A stretch of 37,619 bases of DNA from Paludibacteraceae bacterium (GTDB taxonomy: Bacteria; Bacteroidota; Bacteroidia; Bacteroidales; Paludibacteraceae). Where the stretch lies: positions 1 through 37,619 of the forward strand of contig JAFTIM010000008.1 in NCBI GenBank assembly GCA_017456885.1, written 5' to 3'. The notes beneath the pieces were generated by a model that ran no database searches, had not been told where the DNA came from, and was given only the letters and a program-made list of their open reading frames with translations. Shown here in pieces: positions 22,523-31,944 of this stretch (its first letter is position 1; each line of letters starts with the position of its first letter). A program made the position numbers and the translations under genes.

Positions 22523-24361
22523 TTAAAAACTTTGCATATCGCACAACCGCTTATAAAAACCGTTCAAGGCAATCAGTTCATCGTGACGACCGCGTTCTAC
22601 AATGCGCCCTTCGTGCAATACGCATATTTCGTCAGCCCGTTTGATAGTGGACAAGCGGTGTGCAACAATCAGCGTCGTACGATTCTCCATCAACTTTTCA
22701 AGGGCTTCCTGTACCAGTTTTTCGGATTCCGTATCGAGGGCGGAAGTTGCTTCGTCAAGAATCAAGATTGGCGGATTTTTAAGTATTGCACGAGCAATGC
22801 TCAAACGTTGGCGTTGCCCTCCCGACAATTTATTTCCTCTATCGCCAATTGTCGTTTGATAACCGGCACGAGTAGAAGAGATGAAATCATGTGCATTAGC
22901 TATTTTTGCCGCCGCTATTACATCTTCTTTCTGCACATCGTCCACCCCAAACGCTATATTATTGAAAAACGTATCATTAAATAAAATCGCTTCTTGATTT
23001 ACATTACCCATCAAGGCACGCAAATCGTGCAACGACATCTCTTTCACATTGACTCCGTCGATAAGAATTTCTCCTTTTTGAACATCGTAAAAACGCGGTA
23101 ACAAATCGACCAATGTCGATTTACCCGAACCAGATTGCCCTACAAAAGCTATTGTTTTACCCTTTTCCACCGTCAGATTCACATCGTTCAAAACCCAACG
23201 ATCGGAATAACGGAATGAAACATTTTTATACTCAATCTTATGTTCAAAACTTTTAACCGGAATGGGATTGACAGGATTCGGAATAGTATCTTTTGCATCT
23301 AAAATTTTGTCTATACGCTCCAGTGATGCCAATCCTTTCTGAATGCTGTAACTTGCTTTGGTCAAATCTTTAGCAGGATTTATAATACTATAAAAAATAA
23401 CCAGATAGTAAATGAACGAAGGTGCCGAAATGCTACTCGAGTTGTTTAAAATCAAAGACCCTCCATACATTAAAACAATGGCAATTACCACCGTACCCAA
23501 AAATTCGCTTACCGGATGCGCCAATGCATGCCGACGGTTGATACGATTAAACGTTACCCTTATTTTTTCGTTCAGTTTTGAAAAACGTTTTCTTACCTTT
23601 TCCTCTGCATTAAATGCTTTAATGATACGCAAACCGCCCAACGTTTCTTCTATTTGCGAAAGCATTTCTCCCGTCTGTGCTTGTCCCAGAGTAGATTTTC
23701 GTTTCAACGATTTTCCTATCTGACCTATCAAAAAGCCGCTGAGTGGCAATATGATTAGAACAAAAATTGTCAGTTGCCAACTCATTGCAAACATTGTGGT
23801 CAGATAAATAATAATCATTATCGGATTTTTAAAAATCATATCCAACGAACTCATTATCGACACTTCAACCTCATTTACATCTCCTGTCATTCGCGACATA
23901 ATATCTCCTTTGTGTTCATCGGAGAAAAAGCTCAATGGCAAACTAACGGCTTTATTGTAAATCTGATTACGCAAATCGCGCAAAACTCCGGTGCGAATCG
24001 GTATCATAAAGTATGAACCAAGAAACGATGTTGATGTCTTTAAAAATGTCATGAAAATAAGAAATATGCTCAAAAACGCCAACGCCCAACCTGCTCCTAT
24101 ATTATTGATAATCTGCTCAATAAAATAAAAAGCATTGTTCTTGAATGCCATTACTAAATGAGAAATACTGTCGCTCCATGCCCATTCAATATATTCTGTG
24201 TTTTGAGACTTCATACCGAAAAGGATTTGAAGAATCGGAATAATTGATGCAAAGGAAAATAGCGTGAATATGGTTGAGATAAAATGGAAAAATACATTTA
24301 AAACAACATATTTTTTATAAGGAAAGACAAAACGTCCTAACAATTTGAAAAACTTAAACAT
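22523..24361 (-). CDS. MsbA-type ABC exporter (fused membrane and ATPase domains)
   Basis: The 612-residue half-transporter has about six membrane helices in residues 15-320 and an ATPase domain from about 370. Walker A is GQSGSGKST, the Q-loop region is GNVNQEAILFNDTFFNNIAF, the signature is LSGGQRQRLSIARAIL, Walker B is PPILILDEATSALD and the switch histidine is in LIVAHRLSTI. The domain order and length match MsbA/lipid-A flippases and related multidrug exporters, which work as homodimers in the inner membrane. Which substrate is carried cannot be read. It is alone in its unit, with a -7 element at 24387-24394, and divergent from polA. Confidence 0.9.
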   Translation of the reverse strand: MFKFFKLLGRFVFPYKKYVVLNVFFHFISTIFTLFSFASIIPILQILFGMKSQNTEYIEWAWSDSISHLVMAFKNNAFYFIEQIINNIGAGWALAFLSIFLIFMTFLKTSTSFLGSYFMIPIRTGVLRDLRNQIYNKAVSLPLSFFSDEHKGDIMSRMTGDVNEVEVSIMSSLDMIFKNPIMIIIYLTTMFAMSWQLTIFVLIILPLSGFLIGQIGKSLKRKSTLGQAQTGEMLSQIEETLGGLRIIKAFNAEEKVRKRFSKLNEKIRVTFNRINRRHALAHPVSEFLGTVVIAIVLMYGGSLILNNSSSISAPSFIYYLVIFYSIINPAKDLTKASYSIQKGLASLERIDKILDAKDTIPNPVNPIPVKSFEHKIEYKNVSFRYSDRWVLNDVNLTVEKGKTIAFVGQSGSGKSTLVDLLPRFYDVQKGEILIDGVNVKEMSLHDLRALMGNVNQEAILFNDTFFNNIAFGVDDVQKEDVIAAAKIANAHDFISSTRAGYQTTIGDRGNKLSGGQRQRLSIARAILKNPPILILDEATSALDTESEKLVQEALEKLMENRTTLIVAHRLSTIKRADEICVLHEGRIVERGRHDELIALNGFYKRLCDMQSF

Positions 24362-24386
24362 GACAATCCGTTTTTTTACTCATTCA

Positions 24387-24394
24387 CAAAGATA
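24387..24394 (-). promoter_or_regulatory. Promoter -7 element for the ABC exporter
   Basis: TATCTTTG on the minus strand (TAnnTTTG) lies 25 bases upstream of ATG 24361. Confidence 0.55.
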
Positions 24395-24456
24395 AAAAGA
24401 ATATAAAATAATCTCTCTCCAATTGCCGAATAATATGGGGAGCCGCATAAAAATCT

Positions 24457-24464
24457 TAACTTTG
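24457..24464 (+). promoter_or_regulatory. Promoter -7 element for polA
   Basis: TAACTTTG (TAnnTTTG) lies 24 bases upstream of ATG 24489. It falls inside the in-frame extension that begins at 24423, which rules that earlier start out for this transcript. Confidence 0.55.
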
Positions 24465-24488
24465 CTTACTAAAAAATATGCCGAAAAC

Positions 24489-27272
24489 ATGAAAAAACTA
24501 TTTCTTCTTGATGCTTATGCACTGATATACAGAGCCTATTATGCTTTTCTCAAAATTGCTCGCAAGAACTCAAAGGGGCTTAACACTTCTACTATTTACG
24601 GTTTTTTAAATACCCTTCAAGACATTATCAATCGTGAAAAACCAACACACATGGCCGTAGTGTTCGACCCTTCGGGTCCGACATTCCGACACAAAGCCTA
24701 TGAGCAATACAAAGCCCAACGTCAGGAAACGCCGGAAGACATTCGCATGGCAGTGCCTATTATCAAAGAGTTGGTCAATGCGTATCGGATTCCCGTGATA
24801 CAGGTAGAGGGTTTCGAGGCCGACGATGTAATTGGCACGCTTGCTCAAAAAGCCGAAACATTCGGATTCGACGTGTTTATGATGACTCCCGACAAAGACT
24901 ACGGACAGTTGGTGTCGGAACATCGTTTTATATACAAACCACGATTCGGAGGAAACGGATACGACATACTCGGTATCAACGAAGTGAATGCAAAATTCGA
25001 TTTGGACAATCCCAAGCAAGTTATCGACCTATTAGGATTGATGGGTGATGCATCGGACAATATTCCCGGATGTCCCGGCATCGGCGAAAAAACAGCCATA
25101 AAACTTCTGAAAGAATTTGGAAGCATCGACAACCTGCTACAATGTACCAATCAACTTAAAGGAGCCGTCAAAACAAAAATCGAAGCCGGAAAAGAGATGA
25201 TTGAATTTTCACGCTTTTTGGCGACAATCAAAACTGATGTCCCTATAGATTTTGACGAGAACCTCTTTTTGATGAAAGAACCTGACAACGAAGCGCTTAT
25301 AAAACTATTCACCGAACTTGAGTTCAGAACTCATTTAAACAAACTATTAGGCAAGGGCGTCGATAGTAAAAATTCATCTTCAATAGCACAACAACAGAGC
25401 TCACTTTTTGACGATGGAAATTTTACTGAAACTTCCGTCCCAAACAATTCCAATCCTTCGTTTGCAAATATTTCAACCACTCAACATGAATATGTTGCCA
25501 TAAAAAGCGAGGAACAAATCGAACAACTCATTGCATTGCTCTCTTCGGTCAAAGAATTTTGTTTCGATACGGAAACCACATCGGTGGACTCTATCAGTGC
25601 CGAATTGGTAGGCATTTCGTTTGCTATAGAACCACACAAAGCCTTTTACGTCCCATTCCCCGACAACAAAAAAGCAGCGCAATGTTTGGCACAAAAATTC
25701 AAGCCTGTTTTTGAAAACAAACATATCAGAAAAATAGGGCAAAACATCAAGTTTGACTTGATAGTTCTGAAAAACTACGACATAACCCTTGCCGGCGATT
25801 TGTTTGATACCATGATAGCCCATTATTTAATCAATCCCGAACTCCGACACGGAATGGACTATATGGCGGAGGTGATGCTCCAATATCAAACGATTCATAT
25901 CGAAGAGTTGATTGGGCAAAAAGGGAAAAATCAACTTTCGATGCAGCAAGTCCCTATCGACAAAATCACGGAATACGCCTGCGAAGATGCCGATATTACA
26001 CTTCAGTTGAAAAATCGTCTTGAGCCACAAATCGAGGGAAACAAAATGGAAAAGCTTTTCTACGAAATAGAAATGCCTCTTGTAAACGTGCTGGCGCAAA
26101 TGGAGATAAACGGCGTTATGATTGACGATTTTGCTTTGGCACAATCTTCACAAACAATGACCAACGAACTGCTGAAAATAGAACACGAAATAAAAAAACT
26201 TGCCGGCAAAGAGCTCAACATCAACTCACCGAAACAGATAGGAGAACTTTTGTTCGAGAACCTCAAAATTGCAGAAAAGGCAAAAAAAACAAAAACAGGA
26301 CAATACGTTACCGATGAGGAAACACTTGAAAAAATGAGAGGGAAGCATCCCGTCATCGAAAAAATTTTAGAATATCGAGGATTAAAAAAATTGCTCAGCA
26401 CCTATATTGATGCACTTCCTGCACTAATAAACAAAAGCACAAACAAAATACATACCTCGTTCAACCAAACGGTTACCGCAACAGGTCGGCTCAGTTCGAG
26501 CAATCCTAACCTGCAAAACATACCTATTCGCGACGAAAAAGGCAAAGAAATACGCAAAGCCTTCATTGCTTCGGAAAACTGTGTTTTTCTCAGTGCCGAC
26601 TATTCGCAAGTAGAACTACGCATTATGGCTCATTTAAGCAAAGATGCAAACATGATAAAGGCATTCCAAACAAATCACGATATTCACGCAGCAACAGCTG
26701 CCAATATCTACAAAATACCTATCGAACAAGTTACATCGGACATGCGTCGTAAGGCAAAAACCGCAAACTTCGGCATCATTTACGGGATTTCCGTATTCGG
26801 ATTGGCAGAACGCCTAAACATTCCAAGAAGCGAAGCAAAAGAGTTAATCGACGGTTATTTTGAGACATTCCCAATGGTAAAAACCTACATGGACAAGTGT
26901 ATTGAAAATGCTCGAGAAAAAGGTTTTGTAGAAACTATTTTTGGAAGAAAGCGTTATCTGCCCGACATAAATTCGCACAATGCCAATGTACGAGGATTTG
27001 CCGAGCGCAACGCCATTAACGCACCTATTCAAGGGTCGGCGGCAGACATTATAAAAATTGCAATGGTACGCATCAGCAAGAGAATTGCAGAAGAGAACTT
27101 GAAATCGCAAATGATTTTACAAGTACACGATGAACTGAATTTTAATGTTCCCGTTGATGAGATAGAAACCCTTAAACTATTGGTCAAAGAAGAAATGGAG
27201 CAGGCTTGTTCGTTGCAAGTCCCTTTAAAGGTAGATATCGGCATTGGCAACAATTGGCTCGAAGCCCACTGA
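24489..27272 (+). CDS. polA: DNA polymerase I
   Basis: The repair and Okazaki-processing polymerase has 927 residues from ATG 24489 (MKKLFLLDAYALIYRAYYAF). Three domains are complete. The 5'-3' exonuclease (residues 1 to about 290) includes FEADDVIGTLAQKA and GLMGDASDNIPGCPGIGEKT. The 3'-5' exonuclease (about 335-520) keeps the proofreading residues: CFDTETTSVD near 359, IGQNIKFDL, and YACEDADITLQL near 495. The polymerase has motif A FLSADYSQVELRIMAHLS near 703, motif B RRKAKTANFGIIYG with the O-helix Phe, and motif C LQVHDELNF near 879. Unlike several bacterial polA proteins it appears proofreading-competent. Its stop lies 2 bases from the stop of the convergent binding-protein gene. Confidence 0.95.
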   Translation: MKKLFLLDAYALIYRAYYAFLKIARKNSKGLNTSTIYGFLNTLQDIINREKPTHMAVVFDPSGPTFRHKAYEQYKAQRQETPEDIRMAVPIIKELVNAYRIPVIQVEGFEADDVIGTLAQKAETFGFDVFMMTPDKDYGQLVSEHRFIYKPRFGGNGYDILGINEVNAKFDLDNPKQVIDLLGLMGDASDNIPGCPGIGEKTAIKLLKEFGSIDNLLQCTNQLKGAVKTKIEAGKEMIEFSRFLATIKTDVPIDFDENLFLMKEPDNEALIKLFTELEFRTHLNKLLGKGVDSKNSSSIAQQQSSLFDDGNFTETSVPNNSNPSFANISTTQHEYVAIKSEEQIEQLIALLSSVKEFCFDTETTSVDSISAELVGISFAIEPHKAFYVPFPDNKKAAQCLAQKFKPVFENKHIRKIGQNIKFDLIVLKNYDITLAGDLFDTMIAHYLINPELRHGMDYMAEVMLQYQTIHIEELIGQKGKNQLSMQQVPIDKITEYACEDADITLQLKNRLEPQIEGNKMEKLFYEIEMPLVNVLAQMEINGVMIDDFALAQSSQTMTNELLKIEHEIKKLAGKELNINSPKQIGELLFENLKIAEKAKKTKTGQYVTDEETLEKMRGKHPVIEKILEYRGLKKLLSTYIDALPALINKSTNKIHTSFNQTVTATGRLSSSNPNLQNIPIRDEKGKEIRKAFIASENCVFLSADYSQVELRIMAHLSKDANMIKAFQTNHDIHAATAANIYKIPIEQVTSDMRRKAKTANFGIIYGISVFGLAERLNIPRSEAKELIDGYFETFPMVKTYMDKCIENAREKGFVETIFGRKRYLPDINSHNANVRGFAERNAINAPIQGSAADIIKIAMVRISKRIAEENLKSQMILQVHDELNFNVPVDEIETLKLLVKEEMEQACSLQVPLKVDIGIGNNWLEAH

Positions 27273-27274
27273 CA

Positions 27275-28405
27275 CTACCTCAACCAACTTGCGTAAAACA
27301 ACTCATATTCGGGAAGCACTTCGGGATGGAGTATTTTTATCAAATCCGAAAGAATCAACTCGGGATGAGCTACACCACTTTCCCAAAAGTCGTTTGCACC
27401 TGAACGTTTTCGGGCATTAAAGTTATATACCCGATTGTTTTTTATAGGAGAAAACATCGCATAACGCTCATCTATCCGTACCAACTCCGACAAACTATCG
27501 GCAGGCGCTCCAATCCACACGTCGGACGTAGAAAACTTATGCAATACCTGTTCAAAACTCAATGGCAAACTATCGTACGTCGTATCGTTCTTATACACAT
27601 AATCGGCACCGGCATCTTGCAGCAGATGGCTCATAAAACTTCGCCCCGAAGGCACATACCAAGTTCCTTTAAAACCTCCGCCGAGCATTACACGAGGTTT
27701 TTCGAGCGAAAGCGTATCCATCATTCGACACAATGCCGTGTAATCGGATTCGATTTTGGAGAAAAACGTTTCGGCAACCAATTCTTTATCGAAAAACAAT
27801 GCCATAAATTTTATCCATTCCGCACGTCCGAGCAAGGTGTTTTCTTTCCATTCGTTGTTGGCAACAACAGGAACCCCCGTTTGCACAATTCGCTTGTTGC
27901 CATCTTGATGACCGGAATCGAAACCACTTACAAAAATCGCATCAGGACGTAAAAATATCAACCGTTCCAAATTTAAAGAATATGCATCGCCCAAGTTGGC
28001 AATTTTACCGGCGTTATATTTCGACACAACGGAATCGTTGTAAATCAAATGCGGAGAACAAACTCCCGCAATAGCCTCCAACTCTCCTATTACCGACAAA
28101 AACTCCAAATGAGTATTCGACGTTACCGCTATCTTACGCAAGGGTATCACAAGCTTTTGCCCATCGTCGGGCACAACGGTTTGTTCTTGCCTAACCAAAT
28201 AGTAGCGTTCGACAACTGTCCCGTTCTGGTTGTGCAACAATTCCACCTTCTTGTAGTTCGGTGTATAAGTTACCCTAAAGCCCTTGGCATAATGCAAATT
28301 CCATACGGAATCGACTTTATTTTCATGATAACTTTCAGTTTTATTCCCGACACAAGAATAACAAAACAACGGGAATACGAGGAAAAAGAAGATTTTTGAT
28401 TTCAT
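27275..28405 (-). CDS. Periplasmic-binding lipoprotein of an iron/cobalamin-type ABC importer
   Basis: The 376-residue protein has a lipobox FCYSC, with C18 as the lipid site. Residues about 105-370 form the type III periplasmic-binding fold (BtuF/FhuD/FepB-like): KIAVTSNTHLEFLSVIGELE, LGDAYSLNLERLIFLRPDAI, VVANNEWKENTLLGRAEWIK, a long linking helix, then VMLGGGFKGTWYVPSGRSFM and LLQDAGADYVYKND. The ligand could be a siderophore, haem or cobalamin. Residues 20-100 form an extra N-terminal part not found in BtuF of E. coli. No permease or ATPase gene is next to it. It is convergent with polA and divergent from the DUF3078 gene. Confidence 0.85.
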   Translation of the reverse strand: MKSKIFFFLVFPLFCYSCVGNKTESYHENKVDSVWNLHYAKGFRVTYTPNYKKVELLHNQNGTVVERYYLVRQEQTVVPDDGQKLVIPLRKIAVTSNTHLEFLSVIGELEAIAGVCSPHLIYNDSVVSKYNAGKIANLGDAYSLNLERLIFLRPDAIFVSGFDSGHQDGNKRIVQTGVPVVANNEWKENTLLGRAEWIKFMALFFDKELVAETFFSKIESDYTALCRMMDTLSLEKPRVMLGGGFKGTWYVPSGRSFMSHLLQDAGADYVYKNDTTYDSLPLSFEQVLHKFSTSDVWIGAPADSLSELVRIDERYAMFSPIKNNRVYNFNARKRSGANDFWESGVAHPELILSDLIKILHPEVLPEYELFYASWLR

Positions 28406-28427
28406 TTTAAAAGCGAACGTCTTGTAG

Positions 28428-28456
28428 CAAAGATATTTCTATTTTTTTGCACCAAA
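28428..28456 (-). promoter_or_regulatory. Promoter of the binding-lipoprotein gene
   Basis: On the minus strand TTTG (28456-28453), a 17-base spacer and TATCTTTG (28435-28428) form a two-part promoter 22 bases upstream of ATG 28405. It overlaps the opposite promoter at 28446-28475. Confidence 0.65.
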
Positions 28457-28475
28457 AAATAAATGCTTATTTTTG
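28446..28475 (+). promoter_or_regulatory. Promoter of the DUF3078 gene
   Basis: TTTG (28446-28449), an 18-base spacer and TATTTTTG (28468-28475) form a two-part promoter 30 bases upstream of ATG 28506. The -33 boxes of the two divergent promoters lie within 11 bases of each other. Confidence 0.65.
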
Positions 28476-28505
28476 CAAAATTTTTAACACGAAAAACCAC
28501 AAAGT

Positions 28506-29507
28506 ATGAAAAAATTAACTTTTATCAGTTTTATGATCATTGCGTGCGTAACCTCTATCTACGCACAAGAAACAACCACAGAACAACCGGCAGAACCAAA
28601 GCCAAAATATTGGCATTGCAATGGTATTCTTTCTTTGAATGCAAGTGCCACCACAATGTGGAATTGGGCAGCAGGAGGCAACAATAATGCAACGGCATTG
28701 GCGTCGGCCAATGTAACTTTGCTCTACAAAAAAGATGCAATTGCTTGGGAGAGCAATCTTGACACAGAAATCGGGGTTACCTATTTGGACACCGAGTTTA
28801 AACCTTGGCGTAAATCGAACGACAAGTTCAATTTCAACACCAAATTCGGTTGGGAGTTCCACAATCAATTATTTTTAACTGCTTCGGCAGGTTTCAAATC
28901 GCAGTATGCCAGAGGTTATTCCTACGGCGACGACTCAATGACCCCCGTATCGGCATGGCTTTCGCCCTCATACACAGATATATCGGTAGGTCTTGACTAC
29001 AAACCAAATGAGATTTTTTCTCTCTATTTTTCGCCCGTAGCAGGCAAAATTTCTACTTGTACGCAAGACAGCCTACCCAACGCCGGCTCGCTGAAAGGCA
29101 CGAAAAATGCACTCCGCCCTATCTACGGCATTGACGAGGACAAAACCTTCAGAGCAGAGCTTGGTCTTTCGGCTAAATTTGGCATTAACTTCTATCGCGT
29201 AAAAAACCTCAAAATCATCTCTACAGTAGGCATCTTTACACCTTATACATGGAATGCGCAAAAAGACGATGAAGGTAACGTTTTAATGAAAGATGGCAAA
29301 AAAGTACTCGAGCCTCGCCATTTTGGGAACTTCGATGTAGATTGGGACTTTTCCATCTCATATCAATTTCTTAAAGTGCTGAATGTATCGCTCAACACAT
29401 CGCTCAAATACTATCCGGGCATACTCATTGCCGACAAAAACGACATTATGAAAGAACGCGTTCAGTTCAAGTCGATTCTTGGTTTAGGTATCGGTTATAG
29501 TTTTTAA
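28506..29507 (+). CDS. DUF3078-type outer-membrane protein
   Basis: This 333-residue protein has a signal peptide (MKKLTFISFMIIACVTSIYA). The mature part is beta-strand rich: NGILSLNASATTMWNWAAGG, DAIAWESNLDTEIGVTY, FNFNTKFGWEFHNQLFLTAS, FSLYFSPVAGK and VQFKSILGLGIGYSF at the end, an aromatic C-terminus. WNWAAGGNNNATALASANV and KSNDKFN are features of the DUF3078 family, whose function is not known. It is expected in the outer membrane. It has its own promoter and a strong terminator 17 bases past its stop, so it is monocistronic. Confidence 0.85.
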   Translation: MKKLTFISFMIIACVTSIYAQETTTEQPAEPKPKYWHCNGILSLNASATTMWNWAAGGNNNATALASANVTLLYKKDAIAWESNLDTEIGVTYLDTEFKPWRKSNDKFNFNTKFGWEFHNQLFLTASAGFKSQYARGYSYGDDSMTPVSAWLSPSYTDISVGLDYKPNEIFSLYFSPVAGKISTCTQDSLPNAGSLKGTKNALRPIYGIDEDKTFRAELGLSAKFGINFYRVKNLKIISTVGIFTPYTWNAQKDDEGNVLMKDGKKVLEPRHFGNFDVDWDFSISYQFLKVLNVSLNTSLKYYPGILIADKNDIMKERVQFKSILGLGIGYSF

Positions 29508-29524
29508 AACAAATCAACCCACAT

Positions 29525-29554
29525 AAAAGCACCTTACTAGTAAGGTGCTTTTTT
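29525..29554 (+). terminator. Terminator of the DUF3078 gene
   Basis: A perfect 28-base palindrome (29525-29552) centred on CTAG, with the arm AAAAGCACCTTACT, is followed by more T. The 12-base arm ataaaagcacct occurs again at 29600-29611 without a partner. The rest of the 29555-29685 gap is very AT-rich; I see no gene and no full promoter consensus in it. Confidence 0.85.
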
Positions 29555-29685
29555 ATTGCTCGAAATCTCAAATATTGTTAATTTAATACCAAAACAGATA
29601 TAAAAGCACCTCATTTTGTTAATTTAAATAAACAACTCCATCTCGTTTAAAAAAAATTGCCGTTATTTGTAAAAAATATAACCGA

Positions 29686-31155
29686 ATGAAAAGGACTTTC
29701 AGTTTATTATTTATCATAATCGGCGCCATCTTTTTCGGTTTTTTATTGCATCTGCAATATAAAAATTTCAAACACGCGACACTTGTGTACGAACAGCTTT
29801 ACGAGCAAAAAGTACAAAATGCGTTAACCTCTTTTACAAAAGAATTAGAACGAGAGGAAATTTCTGTGTATATGGATCTCGCTTTTCAGGAATTGATAAC
29901 GACACAAGAAAAAAAAGAAGACCCTTTGACGGTAAAAAATCATTTCCTTCAGCTTAAAATCGATTCTGTAAAAACAACCGACAAAATATTACGAAAAGAA
30001 AAAAAAGATCTCATATCCGAAACCACACTGAAATTGCGGCAAGAAAAATACACCCAAATACTGCACACAAAAGATATTATCGAACAAATATTATCCACAT
30101 GGGTTACCGATATTCACAACAAAAATATCCGCGAGCGTGTCAACTTCGACAACTTTTATCCATTATTGACCGAATACCTTGCCGAAAACGACATTAACGA
30201 TAATTTTTCTTTTTTCATTACCGACAAAAACGGTCATTTGGTTTACGGTAAACGTCCCGACTCCGACAAGTCGAAAATTTACTCACAGAAACTTTTCCCC
30301 AACGAAATATCCAATCCGTTTTTTATAAACATTTTCTTTCCCGAAAGAAACCTATACAATTTTGATGTGGCATACATGCTGATACCTTCAACATGCATCA
30401 CGATTCTACTGTTTTTCTCGTTTGTTTGTGTCAGCATCGCTTTAATCTACCAGAAAAGATTGAGCAAAACGAAGAACGATTTTATCAACAACCTTACACA
30501 TGAGTTAAAAACGCCCATATCTTCCATCTCGTTGGCAGCACAACTGATGCGTGACGACGCTTTTGGCAAAACTCCGCAAATGCTCCAAAGAATTTCAAAC
30601 ATTTTAACCGAAGAAACAAAACGTTTGGAGATGCAGGTAGAAAAAGTGTTGCAACTATCGGCTTTGGACAAAGAGAAACTGCCCATCAATTTTAAACCTC
30701 TCGACATAAATCCCATCATAAAAACAGTTGTGGAGAGTTTCTCGTTGAGAGTTGAAAATTATCATGGCAAAATCATTACCCAACTTGATGCCGAAAATTC
30801 GTTTGCAATGATTGACGAACTGCATTTCACAAATGCGATATACAACCTTATTGACAATGCCTTAAAGTACAGAAACAGCAATCGTACCTTAATTGTAAAA
30901 GTGAAAACATGGAACAAAGGAAAGTTGTTATATATAAGTGTGGAAGATAACGGCATCGGCATAAAGAAAAGCGATTTAAAACTCATATTCGATCGCTTTT
31001 ATCGGGCTACAACAGGCAATCGACACGATATAAAAGGATTTGGATTGGGACTTTCTTATGTAAAAAAAATCGTAACCATACACAAAGGGACAATTTCTGC
31101 CGAAAGCGAATTTGGCATCGGAACAAAATTTACAATTACAATACCAAACAAATAA
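29686..31155 (+). CDS. rprX: Sensor histidine kinase, RprX-like
   Basis: The 489-residue membrane kinase has TM1 at about residues 5-23 and TM2 at about 230-256 (LIPSTCITILLFFSFVCVSI). The periplasmic sensor between them, about 200 residues, is highly charged and helical and matches no domain I know. The kinase core is complete: H-box FINNLTHELKTPISS with the phospho-acceptor H272, N-box LIDNALKYR, G1 VEDNGIGIKKSDL, F-box IFDRFYR and G2 GFGLGLSYVKKIV. It autophosphorylates and passes phosphate to the adjacent regulator (12-base gap). The name follows the close likeness of the partner to RprY of Bacteroides fragilis; the signal is unknown. Confidence 0.88.
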   Translation: MKRTFSLLFIIIGAIFFGFLLHLQYKNFKHATLVYEQLYEQKVQNALTSFTKELEREEISVYMDLAFQELITTQEKKEDPLTVKNHFLQLKIDSVKTTDKILRKEKKDLISETTLKLRQEKYTQILHTKDIIEQILSTWVTDIHNKNIRERVNFDNFYPLLTEYLAENDINDNFSFFITDKNGHLVYGKRPDSDKSKIYSQKLFPNEISNPFFINIFFPERNLYNFDVAYMLIPSTCITILLFFSFVCVSIALIYQKRLSKTKNDFINNLTHELKTPISSISLAAQLMRDDAFGKTPQMLQRISNILTEETKRLEMQVEKVLQLSALDKEKLPINFKPLDINPIIKTVVESFSLRVENYHGKIITQLDAENSFAMIDELHFTNAIYNLIDNALKYRNSNRTLIVKVKTWNKGKLLYISVEDNGIGIKKSDLKLIFDRFYRATTGNRHDIKGFGLGLSYVKKIVTIHKGTISAESEFGIGTKFTITIPNK

Positions 31156-31167
31156 AAACTGAATAAA

Positions 31168-31875
31168 ATGGAACAAAAAACAAAAATTCTTCTTTGCGAA
31201 GACGACGAGAGTTTAGGAATGCTTCTGAAAGAGTATCTCCAAGTAAAAAACTACGATGCAGACTTATTCCCCGACGGTGAATTAGGCTACAAAGCCTTTG
31301 TCAAAGGGAAATACGACTTATGTATTTTTGATGTAATGATGCCCAAAAAAGACGGCTTTTCATTGGCACAAGACATCAGAGTGGTGGACAAAAAAGTGCC
31401 TATCATCTTTTTAAGCGCAAAAACGCTAAAAGAAGATATCTTGGAAGGATTTAAAATCGGTGCCGACGATTATATAACAAAACCTTTCAGCATGGAAGAG
31501 TTGATTTTCAGAATCGAAGCCATACTTCGCCGCATCAATAGTGCAAAAGAGAAAAACCAAACATTCTTCAAACTCGGTGAGTTTACTTTCGATGCACAAA
31601 AGAAAGTATTGAAGATAGGAGACAAAGAAACCCGTTTGACCACAAAAGAAAACGAATTGCTTCATTTGCTTGCACAAAACGGGAACAACATTCTCGAACG
31701 CAACTATACGCTGAAAACAATATGGGTGGACGACAACTACTTCAACGCAAGAAGCATGGACGTTTACATTACAAAACTGCGTAAACTGCTGAAAGACGAC
31801 CCCAATGTCGGCATTCTGAACGTTCACGGGAAAGGCTATAAACTGATTTTCCCCGAAGTTGCCGAGGAAGAATAA
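31168..31875 (+). CDS. rprY: OmpR-family response regulator, RprY-like
   Basis: The 235-residue regulator has a receiver domain (1-125) and a winged-helix DNA-binding domain (about 138-232). Acid pocket residues are E11, D12 and D13; the phospho-acceptor is D55 in CIFDVMMPKKDG; the switch lysine is K105 in DYITKPFSMEEL. LTTKENELLHLLAQNGN, TIWVDDNYFNARSMDVYITK and VHGKGYKLIFP are the trans_reg_C features. Its wording is very close to what I recall of B. fragilis RprY. It is coupled to the kinase gene upstream, and a terminator follows. Confidence 0.93.
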   Translation: MEQKTKILLCEDDESLGMLLKEYLQVKNYDADLFPDGELGYKAFVKGKYDLCIFDVMMPKKDGFSLAQDIRVVDKKVPIIFLSAKTLKEDILEGFKIGADDYITKPFSMEELIFRIEAILRRINSAKEKNQTFFKLGEFTFDAQKKVLKIGDKETRLTTKENELLHLLAQNGNNILERNYTLKTIWVDDNYFNARSMDVYITKLRKLLKDDPNVGILNVHGKGYKLIFPEVAEEE

Positions 31876-31892
31876 AATTGCATCATCTCACA

Positions 31893-31925
31893 AAGGCCGG
31901 ATTACGATTGTAACCGGCTTTTTTT
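31893..31925 (+). terminator. Terminator of the rprX-rprY operon
   Basis: GCCGG (31896-31900) and CCGGC (31914-31918) are extended inside by TTAC/GTAA around GATT and followed by seven or more T. Confidence 0.85.
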
Positions 31926-31944
31926 ATAAACAAAAATTTGCCAC

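Noticed and set aside
29525-29552. Perfect 28-base palindrome considered as an operator
   Set aside because: It lies 17 bases after a stop codon and is followed by a T-run, so a terminator is the simpler reading.
29600-29611. Second copy of the terminator arm (ataaaagcacct) as a regulatory repeat
   Set aside because: Only 12 bases are shared, there is no partner arm, and the surroundings are simple AT-rich sequence.
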